Positions 8,381 through 18,481 are shown, counted from the stretch's first letter. The stretch: DNA of 41,978 nt from Rathayibacter rhapontici (GCF_001995175.1 NZ_MUKN01000034.1:1-41978), one strand, 5' to 3'. Program-made: numbers and translations. The notes: generated from the sequence alone by a model not told the origin.

Positions 8381-9413
8381 GCGGGGGGCACCTGCGATCG
8401 GGAGTGGCGTCGTCGCGGAGGCGGGCGGTCACGGCGTCGGTGTAGCTCGCCCGGGCCTGGCGGTCGTTGCCGCCGTCCCAGTAGTTGACGAGGTACAGAC
8501 CGGTCTGCTGGGTCCGCGGGACGAAGGGGAACAGCTGAGCGCGGGGCTCGATCTGGGCGATGCGGTACCCGGCGTCGACGGCGCGCACGTGCAGCCAGAT
8601 GTCGTCGGCGTCGGGGGCGACCTCGCGGAACGCGTCGCCGTGCCGCGCCACCTCCTCCATCAGGGCGCGGGGGAACAGCTGCCCCGACACGGAGGTGCCG
8701 AACACGTCGAAGGACGCCCGGGTGTCCTCGACCGGGCGCCAGCTCGTGTACGGGGCGACCGCTCCGTCGACGAGGCCGACGCGGTGCGCGCGGTAGCAGA
8801 GCACCGTCTCGCTCGGATAGCGGGAGCGGGCGTCGAGCAGGCCGCGCAGCCACGTGGGCGGGTAGACGATGTCGTCGTCCGAGGTGACCAGGTCGCGCTC
8901 GCCCGCGCGGCCCGAGAGCAGGTGCGGGTAGTACTTCGTGTGCACGCGGTAGCCGTCCACCAGGCGCACCTCGAGACCTCGGCGGCGCAGCCGCTCGATC
9001 GCAGGGGGCAGGTCGGCGGCGAGCGCCGGGTCGTCGAGCCAGAGCACCAGCCGGGCGGGCCGGGCGTCACCGCGCGCGATCGACTCCAGGGCCACGTGCA
9101 CGCGCCGGATGCGGTCGCCGTGAGTGGTCATCGTGACCACGACCTCGCCGTCGGGGTCGACCACCGGTCGGCGCGAGAAGCGGTTGGCGAGGTCCAGCGC
9201 CAGGAGCTCGACGCGGAACGCGAGCGACGCGGGGTGGTCGATCGGACGCGCGGCGAGGGCCGCCGCGCGGCGCTCGCGGAGCCGGCGGGGCACGGCCCGG
9301 ACCCGGCGGGACGCGGCCAGGAGGCGGGTCCTCGGGCGCACCCTCCGACCGAGCGCGGCGAGCCGGGTGCGAGGTCGTACTCGGCGGCCGAGCGCGGCGA
9401 GGGCGGGATGCAT
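8377..9413 (-). CDS. GT-A-type glycosyltransferase with basic repeat N-terminus (frame likely broken at its end)
   Basis: About 345 residues. After a very basic N-terminus (two copies of LAALGRRVRPRTR), the domain starts with VVVTMTTHGDRIRRVHVALESI and carries YYPHLLSGRAGERDLVTSDDDIVYPPTWL, where DDD is the likely metal- and sugar-nucleotide-binding motif of a GT-A fold. The C-terminal part has DADDIWLHVRAVDAGYR. Without repair the frame runs on through the next gene and produces nonsense. Restoring one G in the CGG context near 8395 ends it at TGA 8379-8377, in the common ATGA overlap with the GT4 gene. The start ATG 9413 has TATCCT six bases upstream, suggesting a leaderless message, though a GGAG is also present. 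Confidence 0.75.
9324..9401 (-). repeat. Tandem 39-bp coding repeat (13 identical residues twice)
   Basis: Copies at 9401-9363 and 9362-9324 both encode LAALGRRVRPRTR, yet 8 of the 13 codons differ synonymously between them. The peptide is strongly basic and sits at the N-terminus of the glycosyltransferase. Confidence 0.8.
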
Positions 9414-9419
9414 CGCTCC

Positions 9420-9425
9420 AGGATA
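9420..9425 (-). promoter_or_regulatory. -10 box TATCCT for the glycosyltransferase operon
   Basis: TATCCT lies six bases upstream of the ATG at 9413, which would place transcription start at or next to the start codon. No clear -35 element is seen. Confidence 0.4.
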
Positions 9426-9454
9426 ACCGGAGCCGTCGGCGGGCCTCCGGAGCG

Positions 9455-10125
9455 CTAGGCCCCGTCGACCACGGCGAACGCGCGCACCGGGAAGGTCCCG
9501 AATCCGCTCACCTTCGGCGGCACGGCGGTGAAGCGCGCCCCGGAGGCGGGCAGCTCGGCGAGGCCCGTCAGGTGTTCGACGACGTGCACCCCGGCGCCCA
9601 GGAGGAGGGAGTGGGCCGGGCGCGTCCCGGTGCCCTGGGTGTCGTCGATGTTCAGCGAGTCGATGCCGACGAGCACCGCTCCGCCCGCCACGAGCGCTCG
9701 GGCGCGTCCTCGGTGAGGAACGGGGCGTCGCGCGCGTACTCGGCCGTGGCGAAGTGGACGTCCCAGCCGGTCGCGAGCAGCACGGCGGCGCCGCGCACGT
9801 CGAGGCCGGCGAACGCCTCCGGCCCGACGGCCCGCTCGCCCCGCGCGGTCACGACGAGCGCCGGCAGGTCGACGAGGGTCGCGAGGTCCAGGCCCGCCAG
9901 GTCCGTGCCGCCGTCGTAGCGGTGGAACGGGCTGTCGAGGTAGGTGCCGGTGTTGCCGATCATCTCGATGACGTCCAGAGCGAACTCGGTGCCCGGCGCG
10001 TAGGAGGCGCGCGAGGCCTCGCGGGTGAGGTGCGGCCGGATGCGCGGCGCGGGCAGCCCCGGGTAGGTGACGAGGCCGTCCGAGACGGTGTGGCTGAGGT
10101 CGACGAGGCGGCGCGAGGAGGTCAT
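9455..10125 (-). CDS. Cyclase-family metal-dependent hydrolase (frame broken once)
   Basis: About 223 residues after repair. The N-terminal RLVDLSHTVSDGLVTYPGLP and the metal-site region NTGTYLDSPFHRYDGGTD are signatures of the cyclase/kynurenine-formamidase-like family (PF04199), followed by VGIDSLNIDD and LLLGAGVHVVEHLTGL in the C-terminal half. Members hydrolyse amides or esters, e.g. N-formylkynurenine; no other kynurenine genes are present, so the substrate is open. The ATG at 10125 has AGGA eight bases upstream. The frame changes at about 9702: restoring one G (GCGGCCC) joins FLTEDA to ARALVAGGAVLVGIDS. It ends with TAG at 9455-9457. It lies 90 bases downstream of metB on the same strand and may be cotranscribed with it. 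Confidence 0.8.
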
Positions 10126-10215
10126 GCGCCGATCCTCGCAGTGGCCGGATGTGGCCGTCCCGCTACTTCCTGCCACTCCCCCGCACCTTCGGGCCAGGCC
10201 TCCCGCGCCCGCGCG

Positions 10216-11367
10216 TCAGCGCTTGGGCAGCGCCGCCGACAGGTCCGCGATCAGGTCGTCGGCGTCCTCGATGCCGACCGAGAGCCGCACGAGCGATTCC
10301 GACACCTCGAGCGGGGTGCCCTTCACCGACGCGTGCGTCATCTCGCTGGGGTAGCCGATCAGCGACTCCACTCCTCCGAGCGACTCGGCGAGCTGGAACA
10401 GCTCCGTCGACTCGGCGAACTTGCGCGCGGCGCGGGGCGTCGCGAGCTCGACCGACAGCATGCCGCCGAACCCCGACATCTGGCGCTTCGCCAGTTCGTG
10501 GCCCGGGTGCGTCGGCAGCCCCGGGTAGTGCACGGCCGTGACCGCCGAGTGCTCGGCGAGGAACTCCGCGACCTTCTGCGCGTTGGCCGAGTGCCGCTCC
10601 ATCCGGATCGCGAGCGTCTTGATGCCGCGCACGGTCAGCCAGGCGTCCATCGGGCTCGAGATCGCTCCGACCGCGAACTGCAGGAACCCGATCTTCTCGG
10701 CGAGGGGGCCCGAGCGCAGCGCGAGCGCGCCGCCCACCACGTCCGAGTGGCCGCCGAGGTACTTCGTGGTCGAGTGCACGACCACGTCGGCGCCCAGTGC
10801 CAGCGGCTGCTGCAGAGCGGAGGAGGCGAAGGTGTTGTCGACGACGACGATCAGGTCGTGCGCGTGGGCCAGGTCGGCCAGCTCCGCGATGTCGCTGATG
10901 GTCATCAGCGGGTTGGACGGGGTCTCGACCCACAGCATCTTCGTCTCGCCGGGGACGATCGCGCGCTGGACCTCGCGCAGGTTCGACATGTCGACGGCGG
11001 TGTTGCGGATGCCCCACGCGGCGTGCACGCGGTCGATCAGCCGGTGGCTCCCGCCGTAGGCGTCGTTGCCGAGCACGATGTGGTCGCCCGGGGCGAGCGC
11101 GGCGCGGAGCAGGGTGTCCTCGGCGGCGAGGCCCGAGGCGAAGGAGTACGCGACGTCGGCGCCCTCGATCGACGCGATCAGCTCCTGAAGGGAGTCGCGC
11201 GTCGGGTTCGCCGAGCGGGCGTACTCGTAGCCGCCGCGGAACCCTCCGATGCCGTCCTGGACGAAGGTCGACGTCATGTAGACGGGCGGTACGACGGCGC
11301 CGGTGGTGGGGTCGAACTCCTGTCCGGCGTGGATGGCGCGGGTGTCGAAGTGCTGCTTCTTGGGCAT
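10216..11367 (-). CDS. metB: Cystathionine gamma-synthase
   Basis: A 383-residue PLP enzyme of the Cys/Met metabolism family. The PLP lysine is K202 in VVVHSTTKYLGGHSDVVGG; YEYARSANPTR near residue 48 and the substrate-side WVETPSNPL near 146 and VVDNTFASS near 176 are all in place. It would join O-acetyl- or O-succinylhomoserine to cysteine, or act in the reverse direction as a gamma-lyase; these cannot be separated from sequence alone. The cbs gene lies 47 bases upstream on the same strand, the usual actinobacterial cbs-metB transsulfuration pair. The start ATG at 11367 has GGAAAG a few bases upstream. Length and motifs are those of MetB. Confidence 0.93.
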   Translation of the reverse strand: MPKKQHFDTRAIHAGQEFDPTTGAVVPPVYMTSTFVQDGIGGFRGGYEYARSANPTRDSLQELIASIEGADVAYSFASGLAAEDTLLRAALAPGDHIVLGNDAYGGSHRLIDRVHAAWGIRNTAVDMSNLREVQRAIVPGETKMLWVETPSNPLMTISDIAELADLAHAHDLIVVVDNTFASSALQQPLALGADVVVHSTTKYLGGHSDVVGGALALRSGPLAEKIGFLQFAVGAISSPMDAWLTVRGIKTLAIRMERHSANAQKVAEFLAEHSAVTAVHYPGLPTHPGHELAKRQMSGFGGMLSVELATPRAARKFAESTELFQLAESLGGVESLIGYPSEMTHASVKGTPLEVSESLVRLSVGIEDADDLIADLSAALPKR

Positions 11368-11414
11368 GAGCGTGCTTTCCGGGTCGAGAGGAGTCGGGGA
11401 GGGGGGTGCGCCGG

Positions 11415-12794
<1,380 letters not shown>

Positions 12795-12842
12795 CCCGGT
12801 CTCCGGGCGTGCTGGCAGGGCTCGATCGAGGGTCATGGGAAA

Positions 12843-12865
12843 AGCGTAGCAACCGCTGTTCGGCA
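12843..12865 (-). promoter_or_regulatory. Candidate promoter of cbs-metB
   Basis: TACGCT (12848-12843) is the likely -10 box and lies six bases from the alternative ATG at 12836, giving either a leaderless start there or a roughly 42-base leader for the ATG at 12794. GTCACA about 17 bases upstream is a weak -35. The short leader leaves no room for a SAM or other riboswitch. Confidence 0.45.
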
Positions 12866-12911
12866 TGTGACGGGAGGCCCTGAACCGGTGCCGGGAACCC
12901 GCGCGGGCCCC

Positions 12912-12941
12912 GTGACGCGGGTGCTCCGAGTGCCCTATCGT
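12912..12941 (+). promoter_or_regulatory. Candidate mntH promoter
   Basis: GTGACG (12912-12917) and TATCGT (12936-12941) are spaced by 18 bases, with transcription predicted about 57 bases before the ATG at 13006. I see no MntR- or DtxR-like palindrome overlapping it. Confidence 0.4.
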
Positions 12942-13005
12942 GGGGCTCCGCGGCCGTGTCGACGCCCGCTCGAGACGCCCCCCGAGACGCGCGGAACGGA
13001 CCAGC

Positions 13006-14250
13006 ATGACCACTCCGATCGCCGCCGTTCCGCGGCGTCCGGCCGACGGCCGACTCCTGCGCCTGCTCGGGCCCGCCATGGTCGCCGGAGTCGCCTACCT
13101 CGATCCCGGCAACGTCGCCAGCAACATGACGGCCGGCGCCCGCTTCGGCTACCTGCTCGTCTGGGTGGTGGTCCTGGGCAACCTCATGGCGTGGCTGATC
13201 CAGTACCTCTCGGCCAAGCTCGGGCTGATGACGGGCCGCAGCCTCCCCGAGCTGCTCGGCGACCGGCTGCGCGGCCGCTGGGGCCGCCGGGCCTACTGGG
13301 TGCAGGCCGAGGTCGTCGCGATGGCGACCGACCTGGCCGAGGTGATCGGCGGCGCGATCGCGCTGAACCTGCTGTTCGGGCTGCCGCTGCTCGTCGGCGG
13401 TCTGGTGACCGGCGCCGTGTCGCTCGCTCTCCTGCTCATCCAGACCCGCGGAGGGGCGCGGCCCTTCGAGCGCGTCATCACGGCGCTGATGGTGGTCATC
13501 GCCGTCGGCTTCACGATCGGGGTCGTCGTCGATCCGCCCGACGCCGGCTCGGCCGTCGCGGGGCTCGTGCCGCGCTTCGAGGGCTCGGAGTCGGTTCTGC
13601 TCGCCGCGTCGATCCTCGGCGCGACCGTCATGCCGCACGCCATCTACGCCCACTCCGCCCTCGCCCGCGACCGCTTCGGCCGCGTCGACGGCGTCGGCGC
13701 CCGCCGGAGGATCCTCACGGCCACCCGGATCGACGTCACCGTCGCGCTCGCGATCGCGGGCACCGTGAACCTCGCGATCCTCCTCCTCGCCGCCCACTCC
13801 CTCGCGGGCGTCGCCGGCACCGACAGCCTCGAGGGCGCGCACGCGGCGATCGGAGCGGCGCTGGGCCCCGTGATCGCGACGCTCTTCGCGGTCGGCCTCC
13901 TCGCCTCCGGGCTCGCCTCGACCTCGGTCGGCGCCTACGCGGGAGCCGAGATCATGCACGGCCTGCTGCACGTGCGGGTGCCGCTCGTCACCCGGCGGCT
14001 CGTGACGCTGATCCCCGCGCTCGTCGTGCTCGCCGTGGGCTTCGACCCGACCCGCGCGCTCGTGCTCAGCCAGGTCGTGCTCTCGTTCGGCATCCCGTTC
14101 GCCCTGGTGCCGCTGGTCATCCTGACGCGCGACCGCCGACTGATGGGCGATCAGGCGAACCGCTGGTTCACGACGCTGGGAGCGGTGCTCGCGGCGGTGT
14201 TCCTCATCGTGCTCAACGCACTGCTGCTCTGGCTGACCTTCGCAGGCTGA
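13006..14250 (+). CDS. mntH: Nramp-family divalent metal transporter
   Basis: A 414-residue inner-membrane, proton-coupled importer of Mn2+ (and Fe2+), with about 11 hydrophobic segments. The helix-1 metal-binding motif DPGN is present in GVAYLDPGNVASNM (residues about 28-41), and the helix-6 motif reads ATVMPHAIYAHSAL, retaining the metal-binding Met and the conserved His. The canonical Asn after MPH is replaced by Ala, a variation I would note but which does not remove a metal ligand. I chose the ATG at 13006; the frame is open upstream to 12940, but that part overlaps the presumed promoter and is Arg-rich noise. The cbs gene is divergent. No metal-responsive regulator is encoded nearby. 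Confidence 0.92.
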   Translation: MTTPIAAVPRRPADGRLLRLLGPAMVAGVAYLDPGNVASNMTAGARFGYLLVWVVVLGNLMAWLIQYLSAKLGLMTGRSLPELLGDRLRGRWGRRAYWVQAEVVAMATDLAEVIGGAIALNLLFGLPLLVGGLVTGAVSLALLLIQTRGGARPFERVITALMVVIAVGFTIGVVVDPPDAGSAVAGLVPRFEGSESVLLAASILGATVMPHAIYAHSALARDRFGRVDGVGARRRILTATRIDVTVALAIAGTVNLAILLLAAHSLAGVAGTDSLEGAHAAIGAALGPVIATLFAVGLLASGLASTSVGAYAGAEIMHGLLHVRVPLVTRRLVTLIPALVVLAVGFDPTRALVLSQVVLSFGIPFALVPLVILTRDRRLMGDQANRWFTTLGAVLAAVFLIVLNALLLWLTFAG

Positions 14251-14306
14251 GCCGCCCGGCCGAACCCGGCGCCGATCGCGTTGATCCGATCCGGAGCCTG
14301 TCTCGT

Positions 14307-14329
14307 TATCCTCTGAGAGCGCCTCTCAG
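14307..14329 (+). promoter_or_regulatory. -10 box and small dyad before the DUF3105 gene
   Basis: TATCCT (14307-14312) could be a -10 box; directly at the expected start site lies a perfect 7-bp inverted repeat, CTGAGAG-CGC-CTCTCAG (14313-14329). It could be an operator or a 5' hairpin. No convincing -35 box is present. Confidence 0.3.
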
Positions 14330-14365
14330 GGCGCCTGCGCCGCGCGACGGCGCGACCGCCCCCGG

Positions 14366-15016
14366 ATGGAACGAGAGAACGCCGCCGTGCCCAAAGACAC
14401 GATGTCCGCCAAGAACCGCGCCCGCCAGGAGAAGGTCGAGGCCTACAAGCGCGAGCAGGCGCGCAAGAAGAAGAGCGGCCGCATCTGGATCGTCTCGCTC
14501 TCGGCCCTCGCGATCCTCGCGATCGGCGGCATCGTGGCCGTCACCGTGATCGGCAACCAGCAGATCGTCGAGGCCCGCAACATCGACGGCCTGCAGACCT
14601 TCGAGAACGAGGCCGACCACGTCACCGGCGCGGTCGAGTACCCGCAGACGCCCCCGGCGGGCGGGCAGCACAACGCCGTCTGGATGAACTGCGGCGTGTA
14701 CGACCAGCCCGTCCCGAACGAGAACGCGGTGCACGACCTCGAGCACGGCGCCGTGTGGGCGACCTACGACCCCTCCCTCCCCCAGAGCGAGGTCGACGAG
14801 CTGATCGCCGCGCTGCCCGACACCTACACCGTCGTCTCGCCGTACGAGGGCCTCGAGTCGCCGATCGTGCTCAGCGCCTGGGACGCCCAGGTCGCGATCG
14901 ACTCCCCCGAGGACCCGCGCATCGACGCCTTCGTCGAGCGCTTCTGGCAGGCGTCGACCGCCCCCGAGCCCGGTGCGCCGTGCACCGGGGGCATCGACGC
15001 CCCCGGCAAGCAGTGA
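14366..15016 (+). CDS. DUF3105 membrane-anchored protein
   Basis: A 216-residue protein with a very basic cytoplasmic N-terminus (KNRARQEKVEAYKREQARKK), one membrane helix at about residues 40-63 and an extracytoplasmic DUF3105 domain. The domain shows GGQHNAVWMNCGVYDQPV and NAVHDLEHGAVWATYDP, with a Cys and several His that could bind metal. A GTG at 14387 (giving VPKDTMSAKNRARQ) is an equally possible start; neither has a strong ribosome-binding site. The stop overlaps the start of the DUF305 gene (GTGA), a pairing common in actinobacteria. The function of the family is not established; a role at the envelope in metal handling is suggested by the neighbour. Confidence 0.85.
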   Translation: MERENAAVPKDTMSAKNRARQEKVEAYKREQARKKKSGRIWIVSLSALAILAIGGIVAVTVIGNQQIVEARNIDGLQTFENEADHVTGAVEYPQTPPAGGQHNAVWMNCGVYDQPVPNENAVHDLEHGAVWATYDPSLPQSEVDELIAALPDTYTVVSPYEGLESPIVLSAWDAQVAIDSPEDPRIDAFVERFWQASTAPEPGAPCTGGIDAPGKQ

Positions 15017-15689
15017 GGGCGGCAGCCGACGCCCGGGGCCGCCTCCTCGTCGCCGCGGTCGCCGTCGTCGCCCTCCTCCTGGGCGCCGCCGGCGGCTACG
15101 TGATCGGCGCGCTCGCACCGTTCGCGCCGACCGCGACCCCGTCCTCGACGAGCGCCGAGGCCGGCTTCGCCCGCGACATGCAGGTGCACCACCTCCAGGG
15201 CGCCGAGCTGGCGCTGATCGTGCACGAGCGCAGCACCGACAGCGAGGTCCTGACGATCTCGACCGACATCCTGCTCACGCAGCAGCAGCAGGCCGGCCAG
15301 CTCTTCGGCTGGCTCGTCTCGTGGAACCTGCCCCAGGCCTCCCCCGAGCCGTCGATGACCTGGATGGGCCGGCCGACCCTCGAGGCGCCGCCGACGAGCA
15401 CTCGTCGATGGGCATGGGCACGGAGGAGGGCGTCGTGCCCTCGAGCATGCCCGGCCTCGCGACCCCCGATCAGATCCGCGCCCTCACCGCGTCCTCGGGC
15501 CGCGACCTCGACCGGATGTTCCTCGAGCTGATGATCGCGCACCACCGCGGAGCGATCGACATGGCCGAGGCGCTGCTCTCGCGCAGCCGCGACCGCGTCG
15601 CGACCGACTTCGCGACCTCCGTCGTGAAGGCGCAGGAGGCCGAGATCTCGCTGATGGAGCGGATGCTCGAGGCCCGCCCGGCCGCCTGA
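15013..15689 (+). CDS. DUF305 membrane-anchored, His/Met-rich protein (frame broken once)
   Basis: About 225 residues after repair. The GTG at 15013 overlaps the TGA of the DUF3105 gene. A membrane helix spans residues about 11-34. Two ferritin-like repeats follow: FARDMQVHHLQGAELALIV and FLELMIAHHRGAIDMAEALL, each with the M..HH pattern of DUF305 proteins, some of which bind copper. A Met-rich linker (SSMGMGTEEG, MTWMG) separates them. The frame changes at 15390/15391, where CGCCGCCG would read CGCCGGCCG with one G restored and join LEAP to ADEHSSMGMG. The likely location is the outer face of the membrane. Copper or other metal binding is inferred from the residues, not shown. Confidence 0.82.
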
Positions 15690-15711
15690 CGCGCGTCCGT
15701 AAAAACCCCGT

Positions 15712-15740
15712 TTGCCGTCACCTGTCGCTTAAATTACTGT
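15712..15740 (+). promoter_or_regulatory. Promoter of the Excalibur gene
   Basis: TTGCCG (15712-15717) and TACTGT (15735-15740) with a 17-base spacer, in an unusually AT-rich patch for this window. Predicted start about 15747, 43 bases before the ATG at 15790. Confidence 0.55.
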
Positions 15741-15789
15741 GAGTCTGCCCCGTTCACGGGCGTCCACTCACCAGCGCAGGGGCCTCACC

Positions 15790-16407
15790 ATGACGACCGA
15801 CACGACCAACGACGCCTCCTGGCCCCCTCCCCTGCCCTCGGCTCGACGCCCCGAGGAGAAGAAGCCGCGGCGCGTCCCCCTCTGGGCGCTGGTCTGGTCG
15901 TCGGTCGGTGCTCTCACGCTCGGCTCGCTCGTCGGAACGGGCACCGCCGGTTCGGACAAGGCCGACCTCCAGGAACAGCTCGACACGGTCACGCAGCAGC
16001 TGGACACCTCGCAGGACGCTCTCGCCCAGCAGGAGGAGGATGTCGCGGCCGCGGTCTCCGACCTCGCCACGGCCACCTCCTCGGCTGCAGGACTGCAGTC
16101 GAGGATCGACGCTCTCACCGCTGAGGCGTCAGTATCGGCGACGACGATAGCCTCCCGCGAGTCGCGCATCGCCGAGCTGGAGTCGGCCGCCGCCGCGGCT
16201 GCCGCGACGGCGCAAGCTGTCGTCGCCCCCGCGGCGGCGGCCGCGCCCTCGGCGCCAGCCGCTGCCGTGCCGGTTCCCGCGGGCGCCTCGACGTACTACG
16301 AGAACTGCACAGCGGTCCGGGCCGCAGGAGCCGCTCCCATCCGTACAGGCGATGCCGGCTACAGCCGCAAGCTCGACCGCGACGGCGACGGGATCGCCTG
16401 CGAGTAG
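15790..16407 (+). CDS. Membrane-anchored coiled-coil protein with C-terminal Excalibur domain
   Basis: 205 residues: a Pro-rich cytoplasmic N-terminus, one membrane helix (about 30-50), a long coiled coil (about 56-145, LQEQLDTVTQQLDTSQDALA), an Ala/Pro linker, and a C-terminal Excalibur domain (about 169-205) containing YYENCTAVRAAGAAPI and the calcium-loop-like DRDGDGIACE. The two cysteines are expected to form a disulfide outside the cell. Excalibur domains are found on secreted nucleases and envelope proteins of Gram-positives and resemble calcium-binding EF-hand loops. I chose the ATG at 15790, with CAGGGG upstream; an in-frame GTG at 15739 would overlap the -10 box. It stands alone between a plus-strand and a convergent minus-strand gene. 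Confidence 0.87.
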   Translation: MTTDTTNDASWPPPLPSARRPEEKKPRRVPLWALVWSSVGALTLGSLVGTGTAGSDKADLQEQLDTVTQQLDTSQDALAQQEEDVAAAVSDLATATSSAAGLQSRIDALTAEASVSATTIASRESRIAELESAAAAAAATAQAVVAPAAAAAPSAPAAAVPVPAGASTYYENCTAVRAAGAAPIRTGDAGYSRKLDRDGDGIACE

Positions 16408-16502
16408 CCGGACTCGCCGACGTCGATCCACTAGGAACGATCGGCGGCGAGTGGGCGCGAAGTGGGCTTCGCACCGCTCGCAGCGCCCGGTCGGCGACCA
16501 CT

Positions 16503-16521
16503 GGCGTCAGCACCTGACGCC
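16503..16521. terminator. Hairpin between convergent genes (first)
   Basis: Perfect 8-bp inverted repeat GGCGTCAG-CAC-CTGACGCC with a three-base loop. It follows the Excalibur gene and precedes a second hairpin; a bidirectional termination region is likely. Confidence 0.5.
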
Positions 16522-16531
16522 GAGGGGACGC

Positions 16532-16566
16532 GGACCGGGGCCTGCTCCACCGACAGAGCCCGGTCC
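16532..16566. terminator. Hairpin between convergent genes (second)
   Basis: GGACCGGG (16532-16539) pairs perfectly with CCCGGTCC (16559-16566) across a 19-base loop, next to the stop of the ABC exporter gene on the minus strand. Apart from these two hairpins I see nothing in the 187-base gap. Confidence 0.45.
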
Positions 16567-16594
16567 GGGCCCACTCGGGGCGACGGCGTGCGGC

Positions 16595-18481
16595 TCAGGC
16601 GGTGACGGACGACTCGGCCTGCTGGGCGTAGAGGGAGGCGTAGAGCCCGTCGAGCGCCAGCAGCTCGCGGTGCGTGCCCGACTCGACAATGGTGCCGGCC
16701 GCGACCACGTGGATGACGTCGGCCGAGACGACCGTCGAGAGGCGGTGGGCGATCGCGATGGTGGTCCGGCCGCGCGACGCGTCGTCGAGGGCGGCCTGCA
16801 CGATCCGCTCCGAGACGGTGTCGAGGGCGCTCGTCGCCTCGTCGAGGATGAGGACGGCCGGGTCCTTCAGCAGGACGCGCGCGATCGCGAGGCGCTGCTT
16901 CTCCCCGCCGGAGAGGCGGTAGCCCCGCTCGCCCACCAGGGTGTCGTAGCCGTCGGGGAACGAGACGATCGTGTCGTGGATGTTGGCGGCGCGCGCGGCC
17001 GACTCGAGCTCCTCCTGCGTCGCGTCGGGACGGGCGTAGCGCAGGTTGTCGCCGATCGTCGCGTGGAAGAGGTACGTCTCCTGGCTGACGATGCCGATGT
17101 GCGAGACGAGCGACTCCTGGCGCAGCTCGCGCACGTCGGTGCCGGCGAAGCGCACCGCGCCGCCGGTCACGTCGTACAGGCGCGGCACGAGGTACGAGAT
17201 CGTCGTCTTGCCCGCTCCGGAGGGACCGACGAAGGCGACGAACTGGCCCGGCGCGATCGAGACGGAGACGTGGTCGAGGGTCGGCCGCACCTCCTCGGTC
17301 TGGTCGGGGTAGCGGAAGACGACGTCGTCGAGCTCGACGCGGCCGAGCTCCCCGTCGACGTCGCGGGCCCCCGCGCGGTCGGTGATCGCGGGCCGCAGGT
17401 CGAGGTACTCGAAGATGCGGGCGAAGAGCGCGCCGGCGGTCTGGAGATCCAGGGCGACCCGCATGAGCCCGAGGAGCGGCCACATCAGCCGGGCCTGCAC
17501 GGTGGTGAACGCGACGACCGTGCCCGCGGTGACCGTGGTGCCGCCGAGGATCAGCCACGCGGCGGCGAGGTAGACGACCACGGGGATCACCGAGAGGAAG
17601 ATCTGCACCGTCGCGAAGAACCACTGGCCGGACATCTGCTGGCGCACCTGCAGCTCGATCTGGCGGCCGTTCTCGTCGGCGTAGCGCGACACCTCCGACT
17701 CCTGGCGGCCGAAGCTCTTGGCCAGGAGGATGCCGGAGACGCTGAGGGTCTCCTGGGTGATCGCGGTCATCTCGGAGAGCGACTCCTGCGTCTTCGTCGC
17801 GATGCGCGCTCGGACCTGGCCGACGCGGCGCTGGGCGATCACGAGGACCGGCATGAGCACGAGCGCGACGATCGTCATCTGCCACGACAGCAGCAGCATC
17901 GCCACGACGGCCGCGATCACGGTGACCGTGTTGCCGAGCACGCTCGACACCGTGTTGGTGAGGACGCTGGCGACCCCGCCGACGTCGTTCGCGAGGCGCG
18001 ACTGGATCACTCCGGTGCGGGTGCGGGTGAAGAAGCCGAGCTCCATCGCCTGCAGGTGGCGGAAGAGGCGGATGCGCAGCTCGCCCATCACGGAGTTGCC
18101 GACCGTGGCGGTGAGGAGCGTCTGCCAGACGCCGAGGATCGCCGAGAGCACCCAGACCAGCACCATGATGCCGACGAGCTCGAGCAGGACCGGGAGATCC
18201 GGGGTGCCGTCGGGCGGGAACAGGCCGCGGTCGAAGGCGAGCTGGGTGAGCAGCGGCGGCACGACCGTGAGGGCGGCGCCGACGAGGACGAGGACGACCG
18301 TGAGCGTCAGCTTGGCGCGGTGCGCGCGGAACAGATCCGCGATCCGCCGCAGCAGGTGCTCGACCCGCGGGGCCTCCTCGTTCTGCCGCCGCTGGCTGTC
18401 GGGATCGCTGCTCGAGATCCTGCCGCGCACCGCTCCCGGGCGCATGCCGCCGCTCGCCGCCACGTCGCCCATCCTGCTCAT
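16595..18481 (-). CDS. ABC exporter (fused membrane and ATPase half-transporter)
   Basis: A 628-residue half-transporter that should work as a homodimer. An N-terminal cytoplasmic tail (about 60 residues) is followed by a six-helix exporter domain (about 60-350). The ATPase domain has Walker A GPSGAGKTT, the signature LSGGEKQRLAIARVLL, Walker B AVLILDEATSAL and the switch His in IAIAHRLSTV. It belongs to the MsbA/BmrA-like multidrug or lipid exporter class; the substrate cannot be read. The ATG at 18481 has TATGGT six bases upstream and no clear ribosome-binding site, consistent with leaderless translation. The same frame is open far upstream into the sugar permease genes, but that stretch is out of frame with them. 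Confidence 0.9.
   Translation of the reverse strand: MSRMGDVAASGGMRPGAVRGRISSSDPDSQRRQNEEAPRVEHLLRRIADLFRAHRAKLTLTVVLVLVGAALTVVPPLLTQLAFDRGLFPPDGTPDLPVLLELVGIMVLVWVLSAILGVWQTLLTATVGNSVMGELRIRLFRHLQAMELGFFTRTRTGVIQSRLANDVGGVASVLTNTVSSVLGNTVTVIAAVVAMLLLSWQMTIVALVLMPVLVIAQRRVGQVRARIATKTQESLSEMTAITQETLSVSGILLAKSFGRQESEVSRYADENGRQIELQVRQQMSGQWFFATVQIFLSVIPVVVYLAAAWLILGGTTVTAGTVVAFTTVQARLMWPLLGLMRVALDLQTAGALFARIFEYLDLRPAITDRAGARDVDGELGRVELDDVVFRYPDQTEEVRPTLDHVSVSIAPGQFVAFVGPSGAGKTTISYLVPRLYDVTGGAVRFAGTDVRELRQESLVSHIGIVSQETYLFHATIGDNLRYARPDATQEELESAARAANIHDTIVSFPDGYDTLVGERGYRLSGGEKQRLAIARVLLKDPAVLILDEATSALDTVSERIVQAALDDASRGRTTIAIAHRLSTVVSADVIHVVAAGTIVESGTHRELLALDGLYASLYAQQAESSVTA

Noticed and set aside
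12795..13005. SAM riboswitch or T-box upstream of cbs-metB
   Set aside because: The predicted leader is only about 42 bases and shows no such structure.
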